Shown: positions 1 to 11,468 of the stretch, in pieces
Layout: the number at the start of each line of letters is the position of its first letter
Numbering within the stretch: position 1 is the stretch's first letter
Assembly (NCBI GenBank): GCA_026168455.1
Contig: CM047426.1
Span: 30,005,058 to 30,069,057 of the forward strand
Direction of reading: 5' to 3'
From: Theocolax elegans
Lineage: Eukaryota; Arthropoda; Insecta; Hymenoptera; Cerocephalidae
Length of the DNA: 64,000 bases
The notes under the pieces: model-generated
What the model was told of the DNA's origin: nothing
Databases searched by the model: none
Seen by the model: only the letters and a program-made list of their open reading frames with translations
Made by a program: the position numbers and the translations under genes

Positions 1-659
1 CAAAACAATATTTTCGAAGATAAACATAGAAAAACGGCCAAAATAATAAAAAAAGCACAAAAAAACACGTTATTTCGCAATAAAACGAAATGTATTGTTC
101 TTACTAAAAACCTTTAATGAACAAAATGTTCGTATTAATATAATAAACCTTTTTTCTATAATACACTTAACGTTCAAAACAATATTTTCGAAGATAAACA
201 TAGAAAAACGGCCAAAATAATAAAAAAAGCACAAAAAAACACGTTATTTCGCAATAAAACGAAATGTATTGTTCTTACTAAAAACCTTTAATGAACAAAA
301 TGTTCGTATTAATATAATAAACCTTTTTTCTATAATACACTTAACGTTCAAAACAATATTTTCGAAGATAAACATAGAAAAACGGCCAAAATAATAAAAA
401 AAGCACAAAAAAACACGTTATTTCGCAATAAAACGAAATGTATTGTTCTTACTAAAAACCTTTAATGAACAAAATGTTCGTATTAATATAATAAACCTTT
501 TTTCTATAATACACTTAACGTTCAAAACAATATTTTCAAAGATAAACATAGAAAAACGGCCAAAATAATAAAAAAAGCACAAAAAAACACGTTATTTCGC
601 AATAAAACGAAATGTATTGTTCTTACTAAAAACCTTTAATGAACAAAATGTTCGTATTA
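1..659. repeat. 174-bp satellite array, 3.8 units
   Basis: Units start at 1, 175, 349 and 523, an exact 174-bp period, each beginning CAAAACAATATTTTCGAAGA. The first three units look identical by eye. The fourth has a G-to-A change (TTTTCAAAGA) and breaks off near 659, where unique AT-rich DNA begins. The array starts inside the repeat at base 1, so it continues outside the window. Such a monomer length and homogeneity are typical of centromeric or heterochromatic satellites, but nothing here proves that location. Confidence 0.97.
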
Positions 660-1086
660 CTAGATAATACGGTAAATATCAAAAAATATGAAAAAACGTT
701 TTACAAAGTTGACTTCTATTGTATAATTATTGTTGATATAATATCATTTTCTTTTATCAGTATTTGTCTGTATGTAAGTCTTTAATATCTTTCTCCGGTT
801 CATCATTTTCGTCATCTGATAAATTGCTACCATTTGTAAATCTGGTCCAACTATTTCAGAAATATAGTCAAGTGAGCCTTAACCGCCAATTTTTTCAGTC
901 TTTCTTGAAGTGTCAAATTTTTTTACACCCCCTAGTAGAATTTTGAGGCATAATTGAAACGGTTTTTAAGCCAGAAAATGACGAATTAGCAAAAAATTCT
1001 TAAAATATGATCCTAATATGATCAAATTACCAAATTTTGTTCTAACCTTACAATGCTCAATTTCTCTAGGGCCATTCTAAAATTAA
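660..1086. other. AT-rich spacer, nothing recognised
   Basis: Unique AT-rich sequence between the satellite and the retrotransposon fragment. The short open frame at 764-946 has no recognisable motif and no coding-like composition. I see no RNA gene or repeat. Confidence 0.5.
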
Positions 1087-1089
1087 TTA

Positions 1090-1597
1090 ACTATGTCGGA
1101 TGTCCGCGATCTCGGCTGTCCACCAGTATGTCTCTCGTTTGTTGCGTGCGTAACGTTTCCGCGGCATAGAGGCTTCACACAATTGTTGAAGAAACTGGGT
1201 TGTTTCCCCGACAAGCGCTTCAGCCCTGCCGCGATTAGTCATTCCGCGAGGTTCCACCTGTGACAGTGGTTCCCCGCGCGTCATTTGTCTGTCGAGTTTG
1301 TCTAAGTCTATCCGTTTCACGTCCCAACGAGGGGGACGAGTTACCCGAGTACTGCTCGTACGCGATTCGTCTATAAGACCGAAGGAGATGTACTGGTGAT
1401 CGCTGGCTGTGTAGTCTTCGATCACTCTCCATGCTCTCAGTCTTTGTGTCATCCTGTCCGAAATAAGGGTCACATCGGGCACAGAGTCCCCGAAGCCGGG
1501 TCGTCTGTACGTCGGCGTGTTTCCCTCATTTGCCACTGTCAGTTCAAGCCTTGCGGCCATCTCCAACAGTAGTCGTCCACGTCTGTTTGCTGATAAT
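1090..1597 (-). pseudogene. R1-clade non-LTR retrotransposon endonuclease fragment
   Basis: The minus-strand frame encodes the C-terminal half of an apurinic-type endonuclease as found at the start of ORF2 in R1/Waldo-like elements. Visible motifs in order are an N-R-R-G-R-L-L-L lead-in, a GNTPTYRR block, the S-V-P-D-V-T-L strand, W-R-V, then the catalytic SDH motif (TASDHQYISF). The linker that normally precedes the reverse transcriptase follows, with the family's WW..EIA..R motif at its end. The frame is interrupted by AT-rich DNA just after that motif, at about 1090, and no reverse transcriptase follows. Upstream of about 1597 the catalytic N-terminal half is also missing. The fragment is GC-rich (about half G+C) against AT-rich flanks, marking it as inserted. 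In intact elements the enzyme nicks the target for reverse transcription; this piece cannot act. Confidence 0.85.
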
Positions 1598-1675
1598 TAA
1601 TATTGAAATTACATTTATAATAAAGTTAAAAACAACCGGAAAACTTCAGTGTATTATCCTTAATTATACCTATTC

Positions 1676-2360
1676 CAGCTGGTAACGCTGCGCAAGAATC
1701 CGAAGTGCGATACGCGTGGGCCGCTGGTCCTCGCTGTGTTACGGTGGTTCGTCGCTCAGGAGATCCGTCACTTTGGATAACGTCCTGAGCGAGTGTCGAC
1801 TTCGGGTTCCCCTCTTGGAACTTACCGAAAGGCCGGCCACAAGGAAACTAGTTCCGTAAACCTGGGTTAGCAGTTGTACAACTATCGCCGAACCCTGCCC
1901 AATTTGGGGTTAGCAGCTGCACAACTATCGCCTAACCCAATCACAACGTGAAGCTATTCGCGCTTCAAACCAACCTGGAACCACCTGCTCACAGACACAA
2001 GGACCAGAACAACGGCCCCACACGATATCGTTAACACTCGCGATGCAATCCGTACCACACACTCAGACGCCCGGCCAAAAACGTTCGTCGACTCCCGTAG
2101 GTAGCACCCGAAGCTTCCACCGACGCACGAACCGATCACCTCGAACGCACGAGCGTAATTGCCGAATGACGTTCAAGTCGCAACTCAATCGTCCTAACTG
2201 CACCAGAAAGAAGGGTGGGGGCGCAATGCCGATTTGGACCCCGTACGTACTAATATACGAAGTACATCGACGACCTTTCATACCTCGGAACTCATGATGC
2301 TACCTATGGTCAAGACCCGAGCGGGATTTCCCGGGTGACGCGTCACTGATGTTTATTGGC
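1676..2360. other. GC-rich island with internal short repeat, unknown origin
   Basis: A sharply bounded GC-rich block. A motif GGGTTAGCAG-(C/T)TG(C/T)ACAACTATCGCC occurs twice, at about 1864 and 1907 (43-bp spacing). Open frames on both strands are short and look like GC-content shadows. It may be an untranslated part of the same retroelement family as the 1090-1597 fragment, but I cannot show that. Confidence 0.4.
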
Positions 2361-4200
2361 GGTAATAAAATCATCCGTGCAAGAATACCGAAATATGAGA
2401 CATTAATTATTCACGAATTGGAAAATCCCGAAGCCCGCTTGTACCTGCCTGTTTAAGCATGTCCTAACTCGAATTGAGCGAAACCTTGCACATTTTAATG
2501 GAAATATTATTATTACTTTCAAAAATACGCGACGCGCCGAACTAGAGACGATATAGAAAATAAATATACTATTTCCCGCGATTCAAAGCGCATATTGGCG
2601 CGAATAATATTTATGTAAAAAATGAAAGAGAAATGAGTTAATGGATTGAAAATCTTAATGAAACACTTTAATTAATATTGCATAATTACATAATTTAACA
2701 ATTGTTATATATGTTAAATAAAAATTATACTGTGCTTAAATTATAAATTTTATAAGCTTATTTCAAAATTAATTTCTATGTAATTTATATATTTAGACTG
2801 AATATGTTCTCGGTCTTAATAATTATAAGTGCCATGCTTTTAAATTATTGTATTTATTATTACATAATAAGAACTTTAATAGTAAATAATAAATACAACA
2901 TTAAATGCAAATTTAATGTAATTTATAATAAATTAAAAAATGTAATAATAAAATGTTACAAACCATTAATGTATACCAGATCAACCTTGAGAAAGATTAA
3001 ACATCGCCAAAACTATCCCAATACAAAACAAGAGGCTCGTGGTTATTGTTGAATTGAACCTTGTTCCACTCACTACCATTGTTACTCTTGTATTAAAATT
3101 GACTAGTAGGTAAATTACTCCTATAATTCATAATTATCTTATATAAATTATCTTTAAATTTAATTATAATGTATTCTACAATTTAAAATATAAATAAAAT
3201 GTAAAAAAATAATTATTACTTAGTTATTGACAACTTACGGCAACTTAATATTTTCATAAATAATTAAAATATAAATCTTATACAATAAATAAATTAACTA
3301 GATAATAAATAAAAATTATTTACCATCCAAAAATAGTTATTATCTATTATTTGAAACACTGCCAACATTGGACAATACTGGACAAGAGCTTCTGCTATTT
3401 TGTAATGCTCACTTAACTTCATATTAGAATAACTAATATCATACAGTAAAACTTCATGAAAATCATATAAAAACTATGTGTATACGTAATATATATATAT
3501 ATATATATATATACATAATAATTTTATATACACAATAAAATAAATAAACTAACTATCCGTTATATTTATTGTCCGTTTAAATAGTGCCATCAGCGCCATC
3601 ATATACACATAAGTATAATGTATATCGCATTTAATGTAGCCCGCATCCCGTATCCCAATTTGAATTTCAAATTTTTTTTTATTTTTTTACAAAAATAGTT
3701 ATTTATAACAATTCTCTTTTTTTATTTATTTTTTAATACAAAAAATGGAATAATAAAAGAATTATAATAAAAAATTTTATTTATTAAAAAAAAACTAATA
3801 TTTTTATAACAAAATTTGATATAAAAAATATAAAACAGTAAAAAATATTTACCACACACAAAAATAAAATTTTTAAAATAATCTGAACGCCAAACTCTGT
3901 AAAGTATGTTTTCAATATGTCCAAATTATTCTAAAATTTTAAATTAAAATTTAATTAAAATTTTTAAATAAAATTAAACAAAAATTTTCTTCTTAAACTT
4001 GAAAAATTTGGAGTTGAACGTTAATTTAACATAACGAATTTATTGTGTCCGCGAATTCTAAGAATATATTGATTTTATATTACTTAAATATATTTGTCTT
4101 TTCAAATATTATAATTACTTTTTTCTTAATTTTTCTTAATTTATTTAATTAATAAAAATATGAAATCATTAACGTTTACATGTTATTAATAACATTGTAA
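2361..4200. other. AT-rich non-coding DNA with a (TA)n tract
   Basis: Very AT-rich sequence without convincing coding potential. A pure TA microsatellite lies at about 3488-3512. The 82-codon frame at 2804-3052 is AT-driven and has no recognised motif. Confidence 0.5.
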
Positions 4201-4221
4201 TTTAAAATAGAAGTTAATAAT

Positions 4222-4415
4222 TCACTCTTCATATACATATTTCAATTTATGACTTTGTTCACTGAGTTTTTCACTTGACAAATTCATCAATTTAAACATA
4301 AAGTACATATAGGTACCATACACTACTCTAAATATACTACCAAAGAAGGCACCCGATAACACATATTTGGGACCTAAATTAAATTTATATAATGCTCCAG
4401 TAACCATTCCACCAG
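4222..4415 (-). CDS. TIMMDC1: Orphan last exon resembling TIMMDC1
   Basis: TIMMDC1 is a multi-pass inner mitochondrial membrane protein of the Tim17/22/23 family that helps assemble respiratory complex I. Here a pyrimidine-rich tract and TTATGCAG acceptor precede a 194-bp exon ending in TGA. It encodes a glycine-rich membrane hairpin with the family's (A)GGMVTGALYKFNLGPK signature, then a second hydrophobic segment rich in G and F and a charged tail (SSEKLSEQ). Human TIMMDC1 has the equivalent VTGSLFR..VG block followed by a G-rich segment and a charged tail. The stretch before the acceptor that appears as coding (MKKFICMK...) is intron. A block at 4570-4635 ends in a consensus donor (AAG|GTAAGT), but its reading frame has a stop close upstream and does not clearly match the family. 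Earlier exons are not found, so this may be a duplicated gene fragment or a decayed gene. Confidence 0.6.
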
Positions 4416-4807
4416 CTGCATAATAAAAAAAACAAAGCTTCATACAAATGAATTTCTTCAAAAATTAACAAATTTAAACAATATACATGAATGCTGCTCT
4501 ATATCGAATAAATAAATTAATTATATTGTTTAATATAGACTAATTTAAATTGCACAATATTTTATCACATTTACTTACCTTTACGTCTTCTATCAAAAAT
4601 GTGTTTCCTGTTACTTCTTTCTTGCCAAACATTTTTTTAAAAATTTTTGAGATATTTGAGGAACAATACTTTTTTCTTCAATACATTGATATTCAGAATA
4701 TTAGAATAATATCTAAACTTTAATATCTATAAATACATTTTAAATTTATTATTAGAACATATATGTATATGCAAAATAATAATTCTGCATACTATAATGA
4801 CTATTCT

Positions 4808-4808
4808 A

Positions 4809-4850
<42 letters not shown>

Positions 4851-4851
4851 T
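4808..4851. repeat. (ATT)n microsatellite
   Basis: About fifteen uninterrupted TTA/ATT units. The apparent isoleucine-rich minus-strand frame across it is an artefact of the repeat. Confidence 0.95.
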
Positions 4852-5117
4852 TATATAATAATAAAAACCACCAACGATGCGAGGGCGAAGCGCGAGCTAT
4901 ATTCGGTCGTGCCTTATAAATTTCTGTTCTCAGGCGCAGCCTTGACATTCGGAAAGTCATCAGAAATCGTTGAACTTGTCGGAAGTATCATTGTTCTTAA
5001 TGTTTGAAGTTTCTAAAACATGTATTTACTCGTTATTGAAATCTGTGATATTTATACATAATCTTTATTTCACAAGTAACACAAGTTTATTAGAAGAATT
5101 TAATCTAAAAAATAGAT

Positions 5118-5890
5118 TTAGAATTTAAAAGTTAATTTGTATAGTAATACTTCTTCTATAAATCTTAAAGTTTCGTTGGCTTTCTTTAAATTATTCATGC
5201 AGGCTGTAGCTTGCTGTTGTAAATCATCTATTTGTTCAATAATCCAATTGAATTCATTATTGTTTTTTCAACCAGAAGAAGTACCAAATTTTGCATTTGC
5301 GACATCATTTATAGGTATTATTTTATTGCTCGAATCGACTTGAGATTGAAGATGTATACCTATCGTTTTAAAAATATCGTGATCCACCAGATCTTTAATA
5401 CGTATTTTTACACTTTTTCCATCTTTCTTCTGTACATTATAAAATCAAAAGGTTAAAAATTTTAAACTAAATTTAAATCTTGTATCAGTATTAAAAATAT
5501 GTAATTAACAAAATCTTACATCAGTAAATTTGTTGTTTTTAGATCTGTCGCTCACTTTTACTTTTTTCGTGTTCTTTTTTGCCTTATCCATCATTTTTTG
5601 CATTAAATTCATTAAAAATTTATCGTCGCCTTTAATATAATATTAAATTGTTCATATTTTTTATTTGTAATCATTAAAACTTACTATCTAATAATACTTG
5701 ATAACTTACTTGATATCTCAATGATAATCCCATGATATTGTTTAGCGTTCGAAGAATTTTCCGGCCACATAAATTTCACTTCAGCATTTGTTTTTAATTC
5801 TTTCTGTTTTTCGTTAAATACAATTGACCTCTCATAAACAATACACATTGATGTATCGTCGCACTTAATTAAATATTGCATATCATTCAT
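5118..5890 (-). CDS. Unrecognised three-exon gene with an in-frame TGA
   Basis: Three exons fit together in phase on the minus strand. Exon 1 (5890-5710) starts at an ATG, encodes about 60 residues beginning MNDMQYLIKCDD and ends at TCAA|GTAAGT. Exon 2 (5629-5520) follows an ATTAAAG acceptor; it is lysine- and methionine-rich (KKNTKKVKV) and ends at GAT|GTAAGA. Exon 3 (5429 onward) follows a TGTACAG acceptor. Phase is kept at both joins (181 + 110 + 159 nt, 150 codons) up to a TGA at 5268-5270. Beyond that TGA the same frame stays open for another 49 codons to a TAA at 5118-5120. That tail looks like a heptad-type helix (IIEQIDDLQQQ...NNLKKANETLRFIEE). The TGA could be a disabled Trp or Arg codon in a young pseudogene, a sequence error, or the true stop. 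I do not recognise the family. The short exon 1 domain with a W-P motif and the C-terminal helix resemble insect lineage-specific regulators, but that is only an impression. Confidence 0.5.
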
Positions 5891-6313
5891 GATAACGTTT
5901 AATACGGCTTGAACTGCTATACAGCTTTATAGGCTATGTTTAATAGTTTGATCCCTTGACAACTAAACGAATGCAATTTTTTTATTCAACACAACCACGT
6001 GAACTTTGCTACATGTTTGAAATTCACTTTGATATGGAAATTGTATGTTTGAATTTACTTAAAGTGACATAAAAAGACACGTTTGTTAAAAATTTGAATT
6101 TTAACCTTAAGGTACATGGCGTACTATCCAAATCGTATAGCAAGTTATGAAGTAATTTATATATACTTATATATACATCATTATGTTCAAATAATAATTT
6201 CTCGTTATAAAATTTTATTCTGAATTACATTTTTTTCATATAATTTTAATATCTAAATGATTCATTAGAGAGAAATAATTATTATTAAAAGATTTTTCAA
6301 TATTTTTATTAAG
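5891..6313. other. AT-rich spacer
   Basis: Sequence between the minus-strand gene start and the first visible exon of the plus-strand transposase. The two genes are arranged head to head, so promoters of both could lie here, but I cannot point to a defined TATA box or initiator. Confidence 0.35.
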
Positions 6314-7409
6314 AGATTGGAAATTCCTGTATCTACACTACGCAGATGGGAACGATTACGCAGACATCGCGAATTTGAGCGCAATGATGTCGTAGTTGAA
6401 CACAATAACCCTGTGGAGGGTGAAGCAAATGACATAGAGAGAATGGAAGAAGTACTTATTATTTATTATAGTTTATTATAGTATAGTATTTATTATAGTT
6501 TATTTTATTATTTATTATAATAATTTTTTTAAAGTAAAGTCAATTTTTTTCGTTATGAGTGTTAATACATATACTAACCTAAAAGTATATTTAAATCTAA
6601 CTCTTTCATACATTGGGCTTTTTGGTTTACCGTTTTTACTATATGTTTTAAGTGCTTAAGATATGTTAACATGAGTAAATACTTAAAATATGTTAACAAG
6701 CAAACGTAATATTAGATTGTTATGTACAAATTCTTGCGTTTGTTTCATTTCATCTTGTAATAATTTTATATATAGGATTTGGAAAGTGCATTAAGCAATG
6801 AAGATGACGAAAACGATCGAAATTTCGAAACATCTCAATCGGAGGATTCATTCTACGACAGCTTTTCAGAATTTGAAGATGAGAAGGACAATGTTGATGA
6901 AATATATGAAGTGGCTGAGGATGATTATAATTGGATGGATATGAAAATTTATGAAAACTCCGATAGTACGTTAGGCGAAGCAATACATGAAATATTAGAT
7001 TTTTTTTTAAAATTAAGTTAAAAAAAGAAGGTTTAGTTAAATTTTTAGAATTAGTTCAGAAATTTACTCCAAAGCCGAATAATATACCAAAAACTAAATA
7101 TTTTTTCATGAAATTGCTCGAAAAAATAACGCCTAATTGTGAGGTAATTAGAAAACATCGCATGTGTGAAAATTGTTGTTATTATATAGGTCTTTATAGT
7201 GCTCAAGATAAAATGATTAGTTGTAAAAATTGTAGTAGTAGCGATGTCAATGGTATTTTTGTTGAGTACAATTTAAAGTCTTTATTAATCGATGCTTTTG
7301 AAACTAGAAATCTAGGCAAATTGATAAAAAATTATAATGATTTAGTTTGTACTCAAAATCCTGAGTACGTATACGATATAACATCAGGTTCCAAATATCG
7401 AGAACTTAA
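6314..7409 (+). pseudogene. EnSpm/CACTA-type transposase, N-terminal part
   Basis: An exon at 6314-6451 (acceptor TTATTAAG, 46 codons, basic: STLRRWERLRRHREFERN) is followed by an intron and an exon opening at 6776 after TATATAG, in the same phase. The second exon encodes a long acidic segment (E/D/S-rich), then a helical region, then a cysteine cluster (C-E-N-C-C-Y-Y near 7161-7180 and C-K-N-C near 7222-7235) as in N-terminal zinc-binding regions of these proteins. A run of nine T at about 7001-7009 carries a frameshift: the frame stops with TAA at 7019-7021, while the next frame continues with IKLKKEGLVKFLELVQKF. Coding runs to ...YRELK at 7409, where the TTAA target of the nested element lies. 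The matching C-terminal part resumes at 17762. No initiating exon was recognised. Confidence 0.8.
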
Positions 7410-8740
7410 GGGGATGTCGGAGCCAGAGTTTCGAAAAATAGCCACCTGAGATGTAAGCGCTGCTGTCAGGAGCTACATCACGCGAAAAAAAAAATAAAAA
7501 TGCAAATATATTCTCTTACAGCTATTTATGGCTATTGGGAGGGACTTTCCCCCCAAGCCATTAATATAAATTATTTTTTTGCGTTGTCGCACGTAACGCC
7601 AAACCTGCATTTTTTGCGAAAAATGTGAAATACGGCCAACCTGTCACCGAATTTGAGCGGCTGCCTCGCCATGTTGGCCCGCTGACCACTACCGATGGGT
7701 ACAAAACGCCGTTCAGAGATGGCGCCAGGTGGACTTTTTTGAACGAATTATCCACAACTCTTTACCTCTCTCTTTTTCTCTAACACCGAACTGGATTGAG
7801 GAAACAGAGAGAAAAGATTGAAGCGGAATTATGCCGTTTTTCCATGACAATATAAATTTGCGTATATAGCAAACGAAATTATACCTTACGTAATAATACT
7901 TTATTAAACTATTTAGTAAAATTAAATTACTAAATAATAAACAATCGTAATTATTGTATATTATTATTATGCGTTACAATTATATAATGAGAAATAATAA
8001 GAAATTATAATTATTGAAATATTATAATTACCCTATGTAAACCAGTAATATTACTTATTATTTATGCTAACTTAAGATTAACTTAGTAGTAACTTAACTT
8101 ATGATCTATATATCTTGATTTTGTTTATAAAAATTATATATATAATAAACTTTTGATTCAACTTAAAGATATATAACACAACTGTAAATAATATTTACAC
8201 AATTCGTGTTAACTTATTGTAAATACTTATATTAAAGTGGCCTTAGTGAATCAGCCAGCTGAGTAATTTAGCTTAAAACTAAGATGTTGCATATTGTATA
8301 AGGACAATGCAATGTTTGACTTATGATTATGATCTATTATCATAGATCTAACTTATAATCTATTTATTAATTACAATCACCGTAGTATGTATATGCTACG
8401 CTGCAATTGCTGAATTTACTTATATTTATCTTATAATCTACTTATCTCTTATTTACTTTACTAATTAAGCTTATTACTTATAATCTACTTAACTTTAACT
8501 TATATTAATTTGACTGTAAAATATTTTCATCCAAATTCGATTAATTTAAATCTAAATGCGTCGTAAAATTATTTAGAAGTACACATTATATTAAATCCGA
8601 TACTAAATGCTTATTTTATATAAAAAATGTTTTGATAGGTGCTTTAATTAAAATTTGATTATTTACAATTTTGCTTTTTTAAAGAAATATTACAAAAATT
8701 TGTTTGCGCTTCACAAATAAATAACACTTTTTTTATTATC
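7410..8740 (+). repeat. Left terminal inverted repeat of the nested element
   Basis: Pairs with 16672-17761 on the opposite strand over almost its whole length. Landmarks in both arms include the GGGGATGTCGGAGCC end, a block around GTCCACCTGGCGCCATCTCTGAA, a TATAAGTAGATTATAAG-type block and an inner border near TTTGTGAAGC(G/A)CAAAC. The left arm is about 240 bp longer, mainly because of extra sequence around 8520-8680 absent from the right arm. A 64-codon frame (7561-7755 minus; 17416-17610 plus) is open in both arms, but has no ATG or known motif. Confidence 0.9.
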
Positions 8741-9189
8741 ATAGTGATACGGGAGTAAATTATTGAATTTAAATATTAATATGTGTATATCTTGTAAAAA
8801 GTATTCATATTATTTATAATATTTATATGTAAAACTTTGTTATAACTTTTTAGTTATTCTTTTTACAATAACATTAATATTGTTAAGAAATATTTTTTTA
8901 CATCAAGTTTATAAATACAACATTGTGTTAACACGTACACAGAATATTAAGTACACTGACTTTATGAATATTTTAAGTATAACAAAATGCTTTTTTTAAA
9001 ACAAGTGTTAAACTAAACTTTAGTTGTGTTACATATTTTGTACAGATTTATAAAATATTGAAATACTTATACTCAACTCCATAACATATTATTTTGTTTT
9101 ACTCATGAATAGATTCGATAAAAATCGAAAAAACCAGAATTATTTGAATTCAAAATTGTTAACTTTTTTTTTAATATAATGTAGGGAAT
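8741..9189. other. AT-rich filler inside the nested element
   Basis: No counterpart in the other half of the element and no coding signal. I see nothing functional in it. Confidence 0.5.
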
Positions 9190-9510
9190 AAATATAAAAT
9201 AAATGTATTTCTCCGCGAACGCATTCCAACGGCGCGAGCGGATACCGAGAAAGAATCCGCAGTTGAGTTTCGGCGTACCGAACGCGAGGGGATGGTTCCC
9301 CCCTCCCCCCTCCCTTCTCCAGCGTCATCAGCGGCGACCGTGCGGTTATAGGACCCGCTCAACGGTCCAGCCAAGCTGGGCCACCGCCGACTCCCTCTCC
9401 GCGAGGGTAGGTAAGCGACGTAAGCGCGCTGCGTGGGGAAAAATACCAGCATTGCTCCTCGGGCCGTCAGCGGAGCGACTACACTCTCTAGACTTCGATT
9501 CATTAGTTTT
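9190..9510. other. GC-rich CpG island inside the nested element
   Basis: An abrupt GC- and CpG-rich block in AT-rich surroundings, with C-runs near 9299-9318. Frames on both strands are open but overlap each other, as expected from composition. It resembles a captured promoter or 5' untranslated region more than coding DNA. The source gene is not identified. Confidence 0.4.
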
Positions 9511-9618
9511 AATAAACAACAAATTATATCTATGTGTTTTGTTTAATAACCCGCTCACCCTCCTACAATAATAAATTAGTCAACTGTAAATTATTTTATT
9601 ATTTTAACTATTATTATA

Positions 9619-11156
9619 ACTATTGTTGAAAACAAAGTGCAACAGCACGCTCAAAGTTTGAATGAAACAAATAAACTGCCTATAGGAGGAAATAACATAA
9701 TATTTAAACTTTTAAAACTTCTCAGTTGGGAGAAACTGTTAATTGAAATATGTTATTGTTTACATGCTTGGCCTGCTGCTAATATTTGTAAGTATTATTA
9801 TTTATAAAAATATGTTTATTATTATCTTCATTAACATAAATATGATTTGATTTTTATCAGGTTATATCCTAGGTCTGACACCACAATGTAAACAATGTTT
9901 TGCTGCTCTTCAATCGACAGACCAAGTATTTGCCTAGGCAAGAAATCATAGAATACTGTACAGCATTTCTTCTTAATGTATTGGAGTGGGACTATTTAAC
10001 GAGTTTAGAAAAGCAGTGGAGTTGTTTCGAATTTGCAGCTGCACTGAGCAATGTAGCAAAATACAAAGGTAAAAAATTTTTCAACGAAGCTTGGGACATG
10101 GTATTGGCAGCCTGTAAGTCAAATCGAGATTTACCGCAAAAACGTAGTAGCAGCAATAGTGGATCAGCAGGAAATAGTACAGCAAGAGATTCTTTAGCGA
10201 ACATATCATCAACGTTTAGCAGATTAAGAGAAGTTACAATTTTGAATATTGCTATTTCTTTGCTAGCTAGATTACATAATGTTTTAAGAGATGAATCTCT
10301 TCTAGAACTTTATACAACATACTTAAACATGTGTCCCGCTAGTATACCAAAGTAAGTAAATCAATAGTTATTTACAGTTAATTACCTAACTCATTATTTA
10401 AAATGTTTTAGTTCAAAATTATATAATACAAGCATTATTGGAGAATATCTGTTTCAATTGCTCTCACAAGCATTCAAATATTACCCAAATAATGTATCTT
10501 GGCTAAGACTGATGGGAAATCTCAATTTCGGTATGTACAAATAAAATTTAAAACATTATTACTAATAGATTCATTGTTTTCTACTTTACTTATTACTTTT
10601 ATAATTCTTTAGTACTAGGCTATTATGAAAGTGCCACAAAGTATTACTTGGAAGCAATTATAGTAGCTACAGATTTATTCACTATGCCAGTGCGTGGTCA
10701 AATCAACGATTAAGTTTACACAAAGATGATTAAATGTTGTTCTTATCTACAATGTAACACACAAGCAGTTGTGTTATGTCAATTTTTAGACACAGTCGAT
10801 TATGCTAAATTAAATTTAAATGGCTGGTAATGAACAAAAAAATGCAGCACCAAATGACGCCATGGATGCGTACTATCATTGCATTTGGGACACAACAATA
10901 CTTGAATATTTGATCAATTTACAGACCAAGAGAGGAGAACATCATCGCAAACAACTTGCAGTAATGATTATTTTTGCTTGCATTAAAAATTTGATCTAAT
11001 TTCTAATCTTCATTTAAAAATTATTTATTTTTTTAGATAAAAGTTATTGTACTTTTAGAACTGAATTCTAACAACAATGAGGAAATGCAGAGAGACGCTG
11101 CTAATACTTGAAAGGCAAGATTTCTACGTTCTCTTGCAAAACAATACGTGCATTAA
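9619..11156 (+). pseudogene. INTS8: INTS8 3' gene fragment, copy 1 (pseudogene with introns)
   Basis: Integrator subunit 8 is part of the nuclear Integrator complex, which ends and cleaves nascent RNAs such as snRNAs. Exons with good splice sites are at about 9619-9787, 9861-10351, 10412-10530, 10613-10960 and 11037-11156. The translation follows the C-terminal third of animal INTS8. It shows PRQEIIEYCTAFLLN, VTILNIAISLLARLHNV, the PNNVSWL repeat, GYYESATKYYLEA, MIKCCSYLQCNTQAVVLCQF, NDAMDAYYHCIWDTTILEYL, and a last exon matching ELN...EE...AA...FL...AK.Y. Lesions are a frameshift before the TAG at 9935, TAA at 10711 (a Gln codon in the family), a frameshift at about 10828 and TGA at 11109 (Arg in the family). 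Retained introns show DNA-level capture rather than retroposition. The 5' end breaks at about 9619. Confidence 0.88.
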
Positions 11157-11350
11157 GTAAAGAAAAAACAGCGTAAATTTGTATTTATGTATTTTTTATA
11201 TAAAAAGAACTATTCGACATTATGAATATATTGTAAATTTATAAATATAAGTACTACTTATTTTGTAAAGATAAGAATTTCTTCCTCTACGAAGCAATAG
11301 TATTAAAATAAAAAAAAATTAAAAAGCAGTTAGTAAAATTGACTACATAT
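9619..11350 (+). repeat. Inner inverted repeat, left arm (INTS8-bearing)
   Basis: About 1.73 kb, nearly identical to the reverse complement of 12687-14421. The arms contain the five INTS8 exons, their introns and about 190 bp of downstream sequence, ending at GTAGTCAATTTTACTAACTG or its complement. The spacer is about 1.34 kb. The arm centre (about 12,020) differs from the centre of the whole element (about 12,586), so the inner duplication is not simply part of the terminal repeats. Confidence 0.92.
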
Positions 11351-11468
11351 TGTTTCACTTATTGCTATTTACTTATTTACTTATTGTTACATAAATAATG
11401 CAAACATTTAATTCGCACGATTAAATTTTTTTTAACGTTTAAAACTATTTAAAAATATTTTTTTTTAC

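Noticed and set aside
5137..5456. Plus-strand frames of 68 and 74 codons
   Set aside because: They are antisense shadows of exon 3 of the minus-strand three-exon gene, which has matching splice sites and phase.
9171..9571. Overlapping 110- and 122-codon frames on opposite strands
   Set aside because: Explained by high GC content. No motif, and the frames conflict with each other.
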